Below are positions 51,061 through 61,367 of a DNA stretch of 64,000 nucleotides, in pieces. The stretch comes from Thermus albus. Lineage in GTDB: Bacteria; Deinococcota; Deinococci; Deinococcales; Thermaceae. The translations under genes were made by a program, and so were the position numbers. The notes under the pieces were generated by a model, which made no database searches, was not told the origin of the DNA, and saw only the letters and a program-made list of their open reading frames with translations. Numbering within the stretch: position 1 is the stretch's first letter; the number at the start of each line of letters is the position of its first letter. The stretch is taken from the NCBI RefSeq assembly GCF_022760855.1, contig NZ_JAKTNR010000002.1, forward strand, positions 62,001-126,000. Direction: 5' to 3'.

Positions 51061-54000
51061 ATGCGGTGGGGGCTTCTCCTCCTCTTAGGGGTTTTGCTGG
51101 CCCTTGGCCTCCTCCTGGCCTGGCCCCCCCTGCTCCGGATGGCGGTGGAGCGGGGTATGGCCTTGGCGGGCTTTAGGGGGGAGGTGCGGGAGGTGGGGGG
51201 GCATCTCCTTCTGGGGCTGCGCCTGAAGGGGGTCCGGCTCCAAGGGGAGGGGGTAGCCCTGGAGGCGGAGGAGGTGCGCCTGGGCTATGACCTCCTGGGC
51301 CTCTTGCGCAAGGAGCTTCCCCTCTCCTTGGCCATAAGGAGGGCGAGGATAACGCCCACCTGGGAGGCCCTGTTTCCCGAGAAGCCGGGGCCGCCCCCTG
51401 CCATTAGGACCATCTTTCGGCAGCTCCGGCTGGAGGAGGTCCAGGTGGAGCTTCCCAAGGGGAAGAGGCTTTTCCTACCCCCCTTGCGCCTTACCCTGAG
51501 CGGGGAAAACCCCTATGCCTTCCTGGCCCGGCTTCCGGGAGGAAGCTTCCAAGGGGAGGCCAAGGCCTTAGCCCCGGACCTTTCCGCCTGGGAGGTTGGC
51601 TATAGGGGCGAGGTGCGGGGGCTTTCCTTCTTCTATGAGGGGCTTAAGGGGGGGCGGGTTTCTGGGGTTTTCCGCCTCCTGCCTTCGGGGGTGGAGGGGG
51701 AAGGCCAGGTGGAAGGGGGGGTGGTGGAGCTTGTGGGCTTCACCCTCACCCAGGTGGCGGGGCCCATCCGCCTAAGGGAGGACCGGGTGGAGGCGGAGCT
51801 AAGGGGAATGGGTCTAGAAGGCCCCCTTTCCGCCCGGGCGGAGGTGGACCTTAAGGGGGAGCGCTACCGCTTCTCCCTCGAGGGGCGGCCTACCCTTCCC
51901 GCCCTGGCCCGGCACTACCGCCTCTCCTTGCCGGTGGAGGGGGATGGAACCCTTTGGCTGGAAGGGGAAGGCTGGGACCAGATCCGGGTCCAGGGGCGTT
52001 TTATGGGGGAGGGGCGGCTTTTAGGGGAGCCCTTCCGCCACCGGGGGACCCTTTCCTTTGACCGGGTTTTCCGCTTGCAGGCGGAGGCCGAGGGAAAGCT
52101 TTTTGACCGCACCTACCGCCTGGCCTTGGGCCTGGTGGGGGGGGAGTATGGGGCGAGCCTCGAGGACTCCCTTGGAAGCCGGCTTTCCCTGAGGGGCTGG
52201 GGGAACCGCACCGAGGCCCAGGGCCAGGTGGCCTGGCCTAAGCCCTTGGAAGGCTTGGCCCAGGTGGCCTTCCGGAGCCAGGGAATCCAGTGGCAGGCTG
52301 AGGTGCGAAGCCCCGGGGTAACCCTGGCCCTCTTCCAGGCCCTGGACCTGTCGGGGGAGGTACGGGGGGAGGGGGATCGGGTATCGGGGCGGCTTGGGCC
52401 AGTGACCCTCTTTGGCACCTGGAGCGATCTTGCCCTCCACCTGGCCCCCACGCCCTTGACGGTGGGGGGCCTCGAGGGGAAAGGAAGGCTTCTTGGGGGG
52501 AGGCTTAGGGCCAGCTTGCGCTATAACTCCCCTTACACCGCCTTTCCCCTGGAGGTGTGGCAGGAGGCAGGGGCCTACCGCTTCCAGACCCCCTATGGGG
52601 AAGGGGTGTACCGGGGTGGGGCCTTAGCCCTTAGCCTCCGGGGGTTACCCATCCGGGCCTTGGAGGAGTTCCGGCTTTCCGGCCACGCCCTGTACCGGGA
52701 AGGGGGGCTTTCGGGAAAGCTTAGCCTAAGGGGCCGCTACCTGGAGGCGGAAGGAAGTTTGCGGCGCCTGGGGGCGGAGGTCCAGGGGAGGGTCAGGACC
52801 CCCTTGGGGGAGCTTCCCTTCGCCGGGGCCTACGACCCCGAGCCCGGCCTGGTCCTAAGGGCCCAGGACCTTTTCCTGCGCTACCGCAGGGGAGTAAGCC
52901 TGAAGGGAAGGGCGGAGCTTGGACCCTTAACCCTCTGGGCGGACCTGGCCTGGGACGGGGGTTTCCGGGGCCAGGCCCGGGTGGAAACCCCCTGGGTGGC
53001 GGGAGTTCTCCAGGGGAAGGGCGGGAGGCTGGTTTTGGCGGAGATGAAGGGGTACGCCCAAGGGGAAGGGGAGGTCTACCCGGAGCTACGGATTGCGGGC
53101 CGGCTTCTCCCTCCCTGGCCGGAGGGCCTCGAGGTGCCCCCCTTGCCCTTCCACCTGGACCGAAGGGGGCTGGAGGTGGAGGGCGTGGGGCGGCTGGACT
53201 TCGCCGAAAGGTTCCCCTTTCATCTGGACCTCCCCTGGAGTTACCGGGGCCTTTCAGGAGGGTTCCAGGCGGTGGGCACCCTGGAGGGAGGCCGTCTTGC
53301 CCTTTCCCTTCCCTACGGCCGCCTGGAGGCCCTGGGGGCCTGGCGGGACCTGCGGGTAAGGGGGCAGGGGGAGGTCCCTCACCTGGGGAAGGTGGAGGTT
53401 GCAGGGAGTGCCGATCTCCTAAGGCTTTCCTACCGGGCCCAGGCCCGCTTGGGGAAACCCACTTTGACCTTAAGCTTGGTGGGGCAGGGGGCAGGCTTGC
53501 GCTTTTTGGGCCAAGCCCCCGGCCTTCGCATCCTAGGGGGGTATGAGAAGGGGCTGAGCCTCTTGCTGCAGGCGGAAGGGTTTGACCTTTCCCCTTGGGG
53601 GCTTCCCGCAAGGGTTACCGGTACCTGGGGGACTCGAGGGGGAAGGCTGCAGCTGGAAAGCCCCTACGGAGAGGCGCTCCTCACGGGGGAGGAGCCTCTT
53701 AGGGCTAGGGTGAGGTTTCGGGGGCCTTTTGTTTGGGGCGAGGCCAGGATCTCCCCGGAAGGGCTTTTCCTGAAGGTGGAGGGGGCCTACGGGGAGGAGG
53801 GCGTGGGGGTCCGCCTGGCGGGGGAAGGAGGCGGGCCCTGGCAGGCCCTGAGCCTGGGCTTTTCTGGTGAGGCCCACCTCCCGTACCTGGGGTCCTTGCC
53901 CCTGAAGGGCCGGGTTTGGACTGAGGAGGGGAGATGGCGCTACCAGGTACAAGGTCCCCTCTTCCTGGAAGGGGAGGGGCTGGCCTATAGGGGGGGCTTT

Positions 54001-57000
54001 GCCCTACCCTTCAGCGCCTGGGGTAGGGAAGGTAGGCTGGAAGGGAGCTTCCAGGGGGAGGGACTCCGGCTGGAGGGGGAAGGGGAGGGGCGCTGGGCCG
54101 GCCTACCCTTTGCCTTCCAGGGGAGTTTTGCGGAAAACCCCTTCCTAGAACTGCGTTGGGAGGGCGGAAGGGCGGAGCTTAGGGGGGAGGAGGTGGGGTT
54201 TTCCTTGGAGGAGGTGGCCCCCGTGGCGGAGGTTCTTGGCCTTCCCCTTAAGGGCATGGCCCAGGGACGGCTTTCCCTGAAGGGAGTGGGGGAGGCCTGG
54301 GCCCAGGTGCGGTATGGGACGGAACCCTTGGCGGTGGCCTACCGGGAAGGGGTGCTTCGCCTTTTCCTGACCGAGCGCCATGTGGGCCTGGCTTGGAATC
54401 CCCGGGAGGCACGGCTTTGGGGCCTTGGGGAGATTTTGGGGGAAGGGTGGCTCCGCCTGGGGCCTGGGCTTAAGGGGGAGGCGGAGGGAGACTTCCGCTA
54501 TGGCCACCTGGAGCTTGGCCTCAAAGGGCCCTTGGAGGATCTGGTCCTGGAGGCCCGTTACCAGCAGGAAGAGCTGGGAAGGACGGAGCTTTTGGGCCTG
54601 GTAAACCTCTTGGCCCTCAAGGGCCAGGGCACCTTGCGCCACGCCTCCTCCTACGGGGAAGGGGAGGTGGCCCTAACTTGGGAGGGTACCCGCTACGCCG
54701 GGGAAGGAGGGTTCCGTAGCCTACGGTACCTGGAGCAGGAGGGGCCGGTCCACCTTCGGGGGGAAGGAGCCAGGTTGGAGGCCAGCTGGCAGGCTCCCTT
54801 GGCCCTCCGGCTTAGCTATGACGGGGCCTGGCGGCTTTGGGCGAAGGGGCAAGGGGAGGTCCAGGGAATGGCCTTGCGGGCGGACCTCACCTGGGGTCCT
54901 GAGGGGTACTTGGGGGAGGTTTGGGCGGAGGGGCGGGGCTTGGCCCTAAGGGGGAAGGGGGAGGGGCCTTTGCGCCTGGAGCTTTTGGGGAAAGACCTTC
55001 CAGGAGAGGTAAGGGCGGAGGCCACCCTGGAGGGCCTTTTCCTTTCAGGAAGGGCCCGGTACCGCCTGGGATTGGCGGGGTCGCAGGCGAGTTCTGGAGC
55101 CGATCTAGAGGTCAAAGGCGTTTTCCAGGGGAGGTTGCCGAGGCTTTCCCTAGAGGGCCAGGGGGGGCTGTTTGGGGAAGGGGAGGTTCTGCCCTTGCGC
55201 TTCACCTACGATTACCGGGGCGGGCCTTTGCGGGTGGAGGACCTCTTTTTGGCGGGCGAAGGGGAGGGTTACCACCTAAGCCTAAAGGAAGGACGCCTCA
55301 GCCTAATGCTGGATAAGGACCTTACCCCCTTTGGCCTGCCGGTGCGTTTGAAGGTCCAGGGGGATGGGCCATGGCAGGAGGCCCTCCGGGTGAGCTTGGA
55401 ACGCGCGGAGGGGGTGCTTTCCGGTAGGGCCTGGCTGTGGCCCTTCCGGGCGGAGCTTTCCGGGGAGGTGCTGGGGGAAAGGGTGGGGGTCGGGTACCGG
55501 GATGGCGAGGTGGTGGGGGTTTTCCAAGGCCCGAGGTTTTCCGGGGAGGCCCGTTACCGGAAAGGGCTTTCTGGCCTTTTGACCCTCCGCTACCCCTTGC
55601 CCGGGGGGAGCCTAGCGGGGAGCGTGGACCTGGGCCAAGGCATTTTCGCCCTTCAAGGGGAAGGGGCCTGGCGGGGAGACCTTAAGGGGGGCTTCTGCTT
55701 GCCCCTGCCATTGGGAAGGTGTCCGGGCTTGGAGGGGGAGGTCCGGGGAGGGTTGGCCTACGGGGAGTATGCCTTTTCCGGCAGCTACGTTTACCGGGCG
55801 AAGGAGGGCTACCTGGGGGCGCTTTCTGGGGAGGGTAGGCTTTCTACCCCTTACGGGGATCTCTTGGCCCGAGGGCGAGGGCTGGGCCTCGACCTTTTGG
55901 GGGAGGGGCTTCCCCTGGAGGGGCGCCTGGACCTTTCCCCTTTCCACCTGGCCTACCGCTATGCCGGAGCCTTGCCCAAGGGGCTTGGCGAGCTCTGGGC
56001 CCAAGGGGTCTATCCCGGGGAATGGCTTAGGGGCCGGTACCGTTACGGGGAGGTGGAGCTTGCCCTTTTGGGCCTTCCCGGGTTCCAGGTGGGGGTGGAG
56101 GGGCAGGGGGTCTTTGGACAACTGGGTCCAGAGGGTCTGGCCTTGGTGTTCCAGGGGTTCGCTTACGGTCCCTTGGCCTTGTCCGGAAGGGTGGAAGGCC
56201 CTTGGGCGGAGGTGGGTTTGCGCCTGGACCTGGCGGCCCTTGGCCGCAGGACCGAGGTGCAGGGGCGCTATGGGGTGAAGGGGCTTTCCTTGGCCTTTTC
56301 CGGAGACCTGGAGGGGGAGGTGGCCTGGAAGGAGGCCTGGCGGGGGAGGCTGGCCTTTAAGGAGGGAAGCCTGGAGCTATCCGGGAAGGGCCTTCCCGAG
56401 GCCCAAGGGGAGGTCTTAGGGGAAAGGGTGCGCCTGGCCTGGCCGCTATTGGAGGTGGGGGGTATCCGCCTGGACCTGGCCTCCCGCCGGGCGGAAGGGG
56501 AGGGAAGGGTTTTTCAGGGCCTTCTTCCCGGGGGACTGGCCGTGCGGGGGGAGGGGGAGGGCCTAAAGGTGGGGTACCGGGTACCCGGCTTGGACCTGCC
56601 CTTGGAGGGAAGCCTGGACCTAAAGGAGCTTTCCCTGCTGCTTGCCAGCCCAGAAGGGGAAGGGGCCTTGCGCTACGCCGGAGGGAGGGTGGAGGGGTCC
56701 TTGGCCTTGCGCCCTTACGGCTTCCCCTTGCGCCTGGAGGGGGAGGGGGAGCGGGTGCGGCTTATGGGGGAGCATCCCGCCTTCCCCTGGTGGGTGGCGG
56801 GGGCAGGGAGCCTGGAGGGAGAGGTGGACCTTTCCGGAGCCTACCGGCTTACCTACCGGGCGGGGGAGCAGGTCCTCAGACTTTCGGGGAAGCTTCTCCA
56901 GGCCCGCCTCGAGGCCCAGGGCCCCTACCTTGCTGGTGCCCTTTCCTACCCCGCGGCGGGGGAGCTTCGGGTAGACCTTCCCCTTCCCCCCCTGGAAAGC

Positions 57001-59142
57001 CGCTTCCGGGGCCGGGTCTTTGGCGAGGGGTACAGGGTGGAAGGGGTGTTGGAGGGAGGGGTGGGCCGCATCACCGCCAAGGGCACGCTCTTTCCCCTGG
57101 CTGGGGAGGTGCACCTGGAGCGGGCCAATCTGGAAGACTTTGCCGGCCGTTATGCCCCCTACTTGAAAGGCTGGGTTTCTGGAAATCTGGCCATAAAAGG
57201 CCTGGAAGCCCAGGCCCAGTTGGAAGGGGAGGCAGGGGTGTCCGGCACCCGCCTGCCCCTTCGCTTCCTGGGCCTCCTGGCGCGGGGAGGGGTCAGGGGG
57301 GAGGGACGGCTTGGGGAAAGCGCCTTCCGGGTGGACCTCAAGGGGGAGCGGCTGGACCTTACCGCTTCCCCTAGGGGTTTCCCCCTCCACCTCCTCCTCA
57401 TGGCGGTGGCGGGCCCCTTGGAGGGGGAGGCCTACTGGACGGGAGCGGTGCGCCTGCGCCTTCCCCTCTCGGATCCCCTAAAGGGCGAGGGGGTCTTGGT
57501 GGGGGAGGCCTTGCGCTTTGTGGGGGCGGGGGATGAGCTTAGGGGCCAGGCGGTCCTGCGGTTGGAGGGCGGGCGGGTCCATGTGGACCGGCTTAGCCTT
57601 TCGGGCCGGGGAAGCTGGGAGGGTGGGGGGTACTGGGGTAAGGAGGGAAGCGACCTTTATCTGAGCCTTAGGGACACGGTCTTCACCCCCGTGCTCCAGG
57701 TGGTCCCGGCCCTGAAACCCTACCGGCCTGAGGGCTCGGGGAGCCTGCTGCTTCGCCTCAGGGGGGATGGCTTCCAGGCGGAGTTCAGGGATTTCCGTTT
57801 CCGGTTAGGGCCGGTGGCCGGGTACTTGCCCCAAGGGCTTCTTTCCCTAAACGGCGGGGCCAAAGCGGAAGGGGAGCTTACCCTTTCCGCCCCCTTCCCG
57901 GGAAGGGCCAGGCTGGGCCTCGAGGGGCGCTTGGAGGACTTCCGCGTGAGCGCCAAGGGCACGGTTTCCCTCCCAGGGCTTAAGGAGGAAACCCCGGCGG
58001 AGGTGGCCTTCCGCTACCCCGGTTACGGGGTGGAGATCCAGCTGGGGGAGGCCCAGGCCCAGGGGACCCTTTTCCCCTTGCGCCTGGCCGGTTATGGCCG
58101 GCTTCCCCTTTACTACCCGCAGTACTACCTCCAGGAAGGGCTTTTGGACGTGAAGGGCTTCTTCCTCTACGAGGAAAAGGGCACCTACCACCTCACGGGA
58201 AACGCTGAGGTCCTAAGGGCCCGCCTGGCCCTGCCGGAGGCCCAGACCCGGCAGCTTTCCCGCGAGGGGGTGGCCTTGCAGGCCCCCACGGGGAAGCCCA
58301 CACCTGTGCCCTTGGTGTTTGATGGGGTGCGGGTTTATGCAGAACGGGGCATCCTGGTGCAGGAAAGCCTGGCCCAAGGGGAGCTCAAGGGGGAGGTCTT
58401 CTTGGGCGGTAGCTACGGGGACCCCTTCTTGGCGGGGGAGGTGCGAAGCCTTTGGGGAAGCTTTAGGCTATGGGACTCCTTGTTTACCCTGGATCCTGGG
58501 GAAAGCGTCTTGCGTTTCCGGCCGGATCGGGGCCTCCTGCCCGAGTTTGGGCTGAAGGCCCTGGCGGAGACCCGGGGCTACAAGGTGGTGCTAATGGCCA
58601 GCGGGGAGTTCCTGCGGGAAAACGGCCGGGTAAAGGTGCGCCTCGAGCCCCGCTTCACCTCCGACCCCCCCCTCAGCGAGCCGGAGATCTACGCCCTTCT
58701 CACCCTGGGCACCCCCGATGTGAACCGCCTGGCGGAAACCCTGCCCCAGGCGGCCCTGGGGGCCGCCTTGGAGAACCTGGTCCTGGGGCAGCTGGAACGG
58801 GAGCTCACCAAGGCTCTGGGATTGGACCGTTTCCAGCTGCAGGTGCCCATCCTGCAGGGCGGGGATCTAGGGGATGTGCGATTTTCCGTGGGTAAGTACC
58901 TGAGCCCGGAGCTCTTCTTGGGCTACGAGGTGGACCTAAGGGGAGAGCAGACCCTAAGCGCCCAGTACCGGTGGGATGGGCTGACCTTCTCCTTGGCCTC
59001 CACCTTCCTGCCCGGGGATGGCAGGCTTTCCCGCTTCACCTTTGCCCTGGGGTACGACCTGACCCCCACCCTGGGGTTGACCTTTAGCCTCGAGGCCGCC
59101 GACGCCACCCGTTTCAGCGTGGGGGCCCTTTACCGGTGGTAG
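51061..59142 (+). CDS. tamB: Giant TamB/DUF490-family translocation and assembly protein
   Basis: 2,693 residues from the ATG at 51061 (MRWGLLLLLGVLLALGLLLAWPPLLRMAVERGM), so one N-terminal inner-membrane helix, then an enormous stretch of beta-strand repeats rich in Gly, Leu, Glu and Arg (patterns such as LEGEGRVRLRG and YRLSLEG). The C-terminus is a DUF490 (TamB) domain: EIYALLTLGTPDVNRLAETLPQAALGAALENLVLGQLERELTKALGLDRFQLQ, ending in YRW. TamB-type proteins form a periplasm-spanning hydrophobic groove for lipid movement or barrel assembly. E. coli TamB is ~1,260 residues; this is more than twice that. BamA is encoded 5 kb away, but not adjacent. Confidence 0.93.
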   Translation: MRWGLLLLLGVLLALGLLLAWPPLLRMAVERGMALAGFRGEVREVGGHLLLGLRLKGVRLQGEGVALEAEEVRLGYDLLGLLRKELPLSLAIRRARITPTWEALFPEKPGPPPAIRTIFRQLRLEEVQVELPKGKRLFLPPLRLTLSGENPYAFLARLPGGSFQGEAKALAPDLSAWEVGYRGEVRGLSFFYEGLKGGRVSGVFRLLPSGVEGEGQVEGGVVELVGFTLTQVAGPIRLREDRVEAELRGMGLEGPLSARAEVDLKGERYRFSLEGRPTLPALARHYRLSLPVEGDGTLWLEGEGWDQIRVQGRFMGEGRLLGEPFRHRGTLSFDRVFRLQAEAEGKLFDRTYRLALGLVGGEYGASLEDSLGSRLSLRGWGNRTEAQGQVAWPKPLEGLAQVAFRSQGIQWQAEVRSPGVTLALFQALDLSGEVRGEGDRVSGRLGPVTLFGTWSDLALHLAPTPLTVGGLEGKGRLLGGRLRASLRYNSPYTAFPLEVWQEAGAYRFQTPYGEGVYRGGALALSLRGLPIRALEEFRLSGHALYREGGLSGKLSLRGRYLEAEGSLRRLGAEVQGRVRTPLGELPFAGAYDPEPGLVLRAQDLFLRYRRGVSLKGRAELGPLTLWADLAWDGGFRGQARVETPWVAGVLQGKGGRLVLAEMKGYAQGEGEVYPELRIAGRLLPPWPEGLEVPPLPFHLDRRGLEVEGVGRLDFAERFPFHLDLPWSYRGLSGGFQAVGTLEGGRLALSLPYGRLEALGAWRDLRVRGQGEVPHLGKVEVAGSADLLRLSYRAQARLGKPTLTLSLVGQGAGLRFLGQAPGLRILGGYEKGLSLLLQAEGFDLSPWGLPARVTGTWGTRGGRLQLESPYGEALLTGEEPLRARVRFRGPFVWGEARISPEGLFLKVEGAYGEEGVGVRLAGEGGGPWQALSLGFSGEAHLPYLGSLPLKGRVWTEEGRWRYQVQGPLFLEGEGLAYRGGFALPFSAWGREGRLEGSFQGEGLRLEGEGEGRWAGLPFAFQGSFAENPFLELRWEGGRAELRGEEVGFSLEEVAPVAEVLGLPLKGMAQGRLSLKGVGEAWAQVRYGTEPLAVAYREGVLRLFLTERHVGLAWNPREARLWGLGEILGEGWLRLGPGLKGEAEGDFRYGHLELGLKGPLEDLVLEARYQQEELGRTELLGLVNLLALKGQGTLRHASSYGEGEVALTWEGTRYAGEGGFRSLRYLEQEGPVHLRGEGARLEASWQAPLALRLSYDGAWRLWAKGQGEVQGMALRADLTWGPEGYLGEVWAEGRGLALRGKGEGPLRLELLGKDLPGEVRAEATLEGLFLSGRARYRLGLAGSQASSGADLEVKGVFQGRLPRLSLEGQGGLFGEGEVLPLRFTYDYRGGPLRVEDLFLAGEGEGYHLSLKEGRLSLMLDKDLTPFGLPVRLKVQGDGPWQEALRVSLERAEGVLSGRAWLWPFRAELSGEVLGERVGVGYRDGEVVGVFQGPRFSGEARYRKGLSGLLTLRYPLPGGSLAGSVDLGQGIFALQGEGAWRGDLKGGFCLPLPLGRCPGLEGEVRGGLAYGEYAFSGSYVYRAKEGYLGALSGEGRLSTPYGDLLARGRGLGLDLLGEGLPLEGRLDLSPFHLAYRYAGALPKGLGELWAQGVYPGEWLRGRYRYGEVELALLGLPGFQVGVEGQGVFGQLGPEGLALVFQGFAYGPLALSGRVEGPWAEVGLRLDLAALGRRTEVQGRYGVKGLSLAFSGDLEGEVAWKEAWRGRLAFKEGSLELSGKGLPEAQGEVLGERVRLAWPLLEVGGIRLDLASRRAEGEGRVFQGLLPGGLAVRGEGEGLKVGYRVPGLDLPLEGSLDLKELSLLLASPEGEGALRYAGGRVEGSLALRPYGFPLRLEGEGERVRLMGEHPAFPWWVAGAGSLEGEVDLSGAYRLTYRAGEQVLRLSGKLLQARLEAQGPYLAGALSYPAAGELRVDLPLPPLESRFRGRVFGEGYRVEGVLEGGVGRITAKGTLFPLAGEVHLERANLEDFAGRYAPYLKGWVSGNLAIKGLEAQAQLEGEAGVSGTRLPLRFLGLLARGGVRGEGRLGESAFRVDLKGERLDLTASPRGFPLHLLLMAVAGPLEGEAYWTGAVRLRLPLSDPLKGEGVLVGEALRFVGAGDELRGQAVLRLEGGRVHVDRLSLSGRGSWEGGGYWGKEGSDLYLSLRDTVFTPVLQVVPALKPYRPEGSGSLLLRLRGDGFQAEFRDFRFRLGPVAGYLPQGLLSLNGGAKAEGELTLSAPFPGRARLGLEGRLEDFRVSAKGTVSLPGLKEETPAEVAFRYPGYGVEIQLGEAQAQGTLFPLRLAGYGRLPLYYPQYYLQEGLLDVKGFFLYEEKGTYHLTGNAEVLRARLALPEAQTRQLSREGVALQAPTGKPTPVPLVFDGVRVYAERGILVQESLAQGELKGEVFLGGSYGDPFLAGEVRSLWGSFRLWDSLFTLDPGESVLRFRPDRGLLPEFGLKALAETRGYKVVLMASGEFLRENGRVKVRLEPRFTSDPPLSEPEIYALLTLGTPDVNRLAETLPQAALGAALENLVLGQLERELTKALGLDRFQLQVPILQGGDLGDVRFSVGKYLSPELFLGYEVDLRGEQTLSAQYRWDGLTFSLASTFLPGDGRLSRFTFALGYDLTPTLGLTFSLEAADATRFSVGALYRW

Positions 59143-59154
59143 CATGGCCCCGGT

Positions 59155-60186
59155 ATGCGCGCTCTAGCCAAGCTGGCCCCCGAAGAGGGCCTAACCCTGG
59201 TGGAACGCCCCCTGCCCGAACCGGGACCGGGGGAGATCCTGGTGCGGGTGGAGGCCGCCAGCATCTGCGGCACCGACCTCCACATCTGGCGGTGGGACCA
59301 TTGGGCCAGGGGGCGGATTAAGCCCCCCCTTATCACCGGCCACGAGTTCAGCGGGGTGGTGGTGGCCACAGGCCCTGGGGTTAAGAGGCCCCAGGTGGGG
59401 GACCACGTGAGCCTGGAAAGCCATATCGTCTGCCATGCCTGCCCCGCCTGCCGCACCGGCAACTACCACGTCTGCTTGAACACTGAGATCCTGGGGGTGG
59501 ACCGGGACGGGGGCTTCGCCGAGTACGTGGTGGTGCCGGCGGAAAACGCCTGGGTCAACCCCAAGGACTTACCCTTTGAGGTGGGGGCCATTCTGGAGCC
59601 CTTTGGGAATGCCGTGCACACGGTGTATGCGGGAAGCGGGGTGTCCGGCAAAAGCGTCCTCATCACCGGGGCGGGGCCCATCGGTCTCATGGCGGCCATG
59701 GTGGCCCGGGCCAGCGGAGCCGGGCCCATCCTGGTCTCGGACCCCAATCCCTACCGCCTCTCCTTTGCCAGGCCTTATGCCGACCGGCTCGTCAATCCCT
59801 TGGAGGAGGATTTGCTTTCCGTGGTGCGGGAGGTGACGGGAAGCGGGGTGGAGGTGCTTTTGGAGTTTTCCGGAAACGAAACCGCCATCCACCAGGGGCT
59901 AAGGGCCCTGATCCCCGGGGGGGAGGCCAGGATCCTGGGGATCCCCTCCGATCCCATCCGCTTTGACCTGGCGGGGGAGCTGGTCATGCGGGGGATCACC
60001 GCCTACGGGATTGCCGGAAGGAGGCTATGGCAGACCTGGATGCAGGGCACCGCCTTGGTCTATTCGGGCCGGGTGGACCTGACCCCCCTCATCACCCATC
60101 GCCTGCCCTTAAGCCGGTACCAGGAGGCCTTCGCCCTTCTTTCCCAGGGGCAGGCGGTCAAGGTCATCCTGGACCCCAGGGCGTGA
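59155..60186 (+). CDS. tdh: L-threonine 3-dehydrogenase
   Basis: 343 residues. MDR-type zinc alcohol dehydrogenase: CGTDLHIW (Cys38), GHEFSG (His63, Glu64), structural zinc cysteines in [18 protein letters not shown] motif [23 protein letters not shown] and [10 protein letters not shown] are diagnostic of Tdh. It oxidises threonine to 2-amino-3-oxobutyrate. It begins 12 bases after tamB. Confidence 0.95.
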   Translation: MRALAKLAPEEGLTLVERPLPEPGPGEILVRVEAASICGTDLHIWRWDHWARGRIKPPLITGHEFSGVVVATGPGVKRPQVGDHVSLESHIVCHACPACRTGNYHVCLNTEILGVDRDGGFAEYVVVPAENAWVNPKDLPFEVGAILEPFGNAVHTVYAGSGVSGKSVLITGAGPIGLMAAMVARASGAGPILVSDPNPYRLSFARPYADRLVNPLEEDLLSVVREVTGSGVEVLLEFSGNETAIHQGLRALIPGGEARILGIPSDPIRFDLAGELVMRGITAYGIAGRRLWQTWMQGTALVYSGRVDLTPLITHRLPLSRYQEAFALLSQGQAVKVILDPRA

Positions 60187-60218
60187 AGGGTGGCCTTTCA
60201 GGGCCCGCCTGTTTTATA

Positions 60219-60241
60219 CCACCCTGCTTGCGCCAGGGTGG
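60219..60241 (+). terminator. Hairpin after tdh
   Basis: Eight-base stem CCACCCTG/CAGGGTGG with a seven-base loop, 32 bases after the tdh stop. No U-tract. Confidence 0.5.
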
Positions 60242-60296
60242 GGGCCCCGGAAAGAGGTCCCGAGAGGTATTAGCCTGGTGGGAAAGGGGGTGGGGT

Positions 60297-61358
60297 ATGG
60301 TTTCTCGTAGGAGGGTTCTCCTGGGGCTTTTCGGGCTTTCCCTGGTGCGGGCCCAAGGGTTTAGGGTGGAGGAGGTGGTGGGGGGCCTGGAGGTGCCCTG
60401 GGCTTTGGCCTTTTTGCCGGACGGTAGCTTCCTGGTCTCTGAACGCCCCGGGCGGATCCAATGGGTGCGGGAGGGAAGGGCTAGGCTTTATGCGGAGCTT
60501 CCCGTCTACCACCGGGGGGAGTCGGGGCTTTTGGGCCTAGCCCTTCATCCCCGCTTTCCCCAGGAGCCCTATCTCTACGCCTACCGCACGGTGGAGGAAG
60601 GGGGCCTCAGGAACCAGGTGGTGCGGCTAAGGCACCAAGGGGAAAAGGGGGTGCTGGAAAGGGTGGTCCTGGACGGCATTCCCGCCCGCTCCCACGGCTT
60701 GCACTCGGGAGGGCGGATAGCCTTCGGCCCCGATGGCATGCTTTACGTGACCACGGGGGAGGTCTACGAGCGGGAGCTGGCCCAGGACCTTTCCTCCTTG
60801 GGGGGCAAGATCCTGAGGATTACCCCAGAGGGCAGGCCCGCACCGGGGAATCCCTTTTGGAACCGGCAGGGAGCCCGGCCCGAAGTCTACAGCTACGGCC
60901 ACCGCAATCCCCAGGGCCTGGCCTGGCACCCCCTTACGGGGGAGCTTTTTGCCAGCGAGCATGGGCCCAGTGGGGAGCAAGGCTTTGGCCACGATGAGGT
61001 GAACCTCATCGTGGCCGGGGGGAATTACGGTTGGCCCCGGGTGGTGGGCCAGGGGAACGACCCCCGTTACCGCAACCCCCTTTACCTCTGGCCCGAGGGC
61101 TTTCCCCCCGGGAACCTGGCCTTCTGGAGGGGGAGTCTGTATGTGGCGGGGCTTAGGGGACAGGCCCTGGTGCGCCTGGCCTTAGAGGGGATGAAGGGGA
61201 GCTGGCGGGTGGCCGGGGTGGAAACGGTCCTTTCCGGTTACGGCAGGCTTAGGGAGGTGCAGGCGGGTCCGGACGGCGCCCTTTACGTGACCACCTCCAA
61301 CCGCGACGGGCGGGGCCAGGTGCGCCCCAAGGACGACAGGGTGCTGAGGTTGCGTTAG
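60297..61358 (+). CDS. Secreted PQQ-dependent sugar dehydrogenase
   Basis: 353 residues from the ATG at 60297. The signal peptide (MVSRRRVLLGLFGLSLVRAQG) has an RR pair. The beta-propeller follows: GLEVPWALAFLPDGSFLVSERPG, GLLGLALHPRF, SHGLHSGGRIAFGPDGMLYVTTGE, YSYGHRNPQGLAWHPLTGELFASEHGP. These are the soluble aldose dehydrogenase motifs, including His near SHGLHSGG as catalytic base. It needs PQQ and calcium. No PQQ synthesis genes are nearby. Confidence 0.9.
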   Translation: MVSRRRVLLGLFGLSLVRAQGFRVEEVVGGLEVPWALAFLPDGSFLVSERPGRIQWVREGRARLYAELPVYHRGESGLLGLALHPRFPQEPYLYAYRTVEEGGLRNQVVRLRHQGEKGVLERVVLDGIPARSHGLHSGGRIAFGPDGMLYVTTGEVYERELAQDLSSLGGKILRITPEGRPAPGNPFWNRQGARPEVYSYGHRNPQGLAWHPLTGELFASEHGPSGEQGFGHDEVNLIVAGGNYGWPRVVGQGNDPRYRNPLYLWPEGFPPGNLAFWRGSLYVAGLRGQALVRLALEGMKGSWRVAGVETVLSGYGRLREVQAGPDGALYVTTSNRDGRGQVRPKDDRVLRLR

Positions 61359-61367
61359 GCTTTAAGG

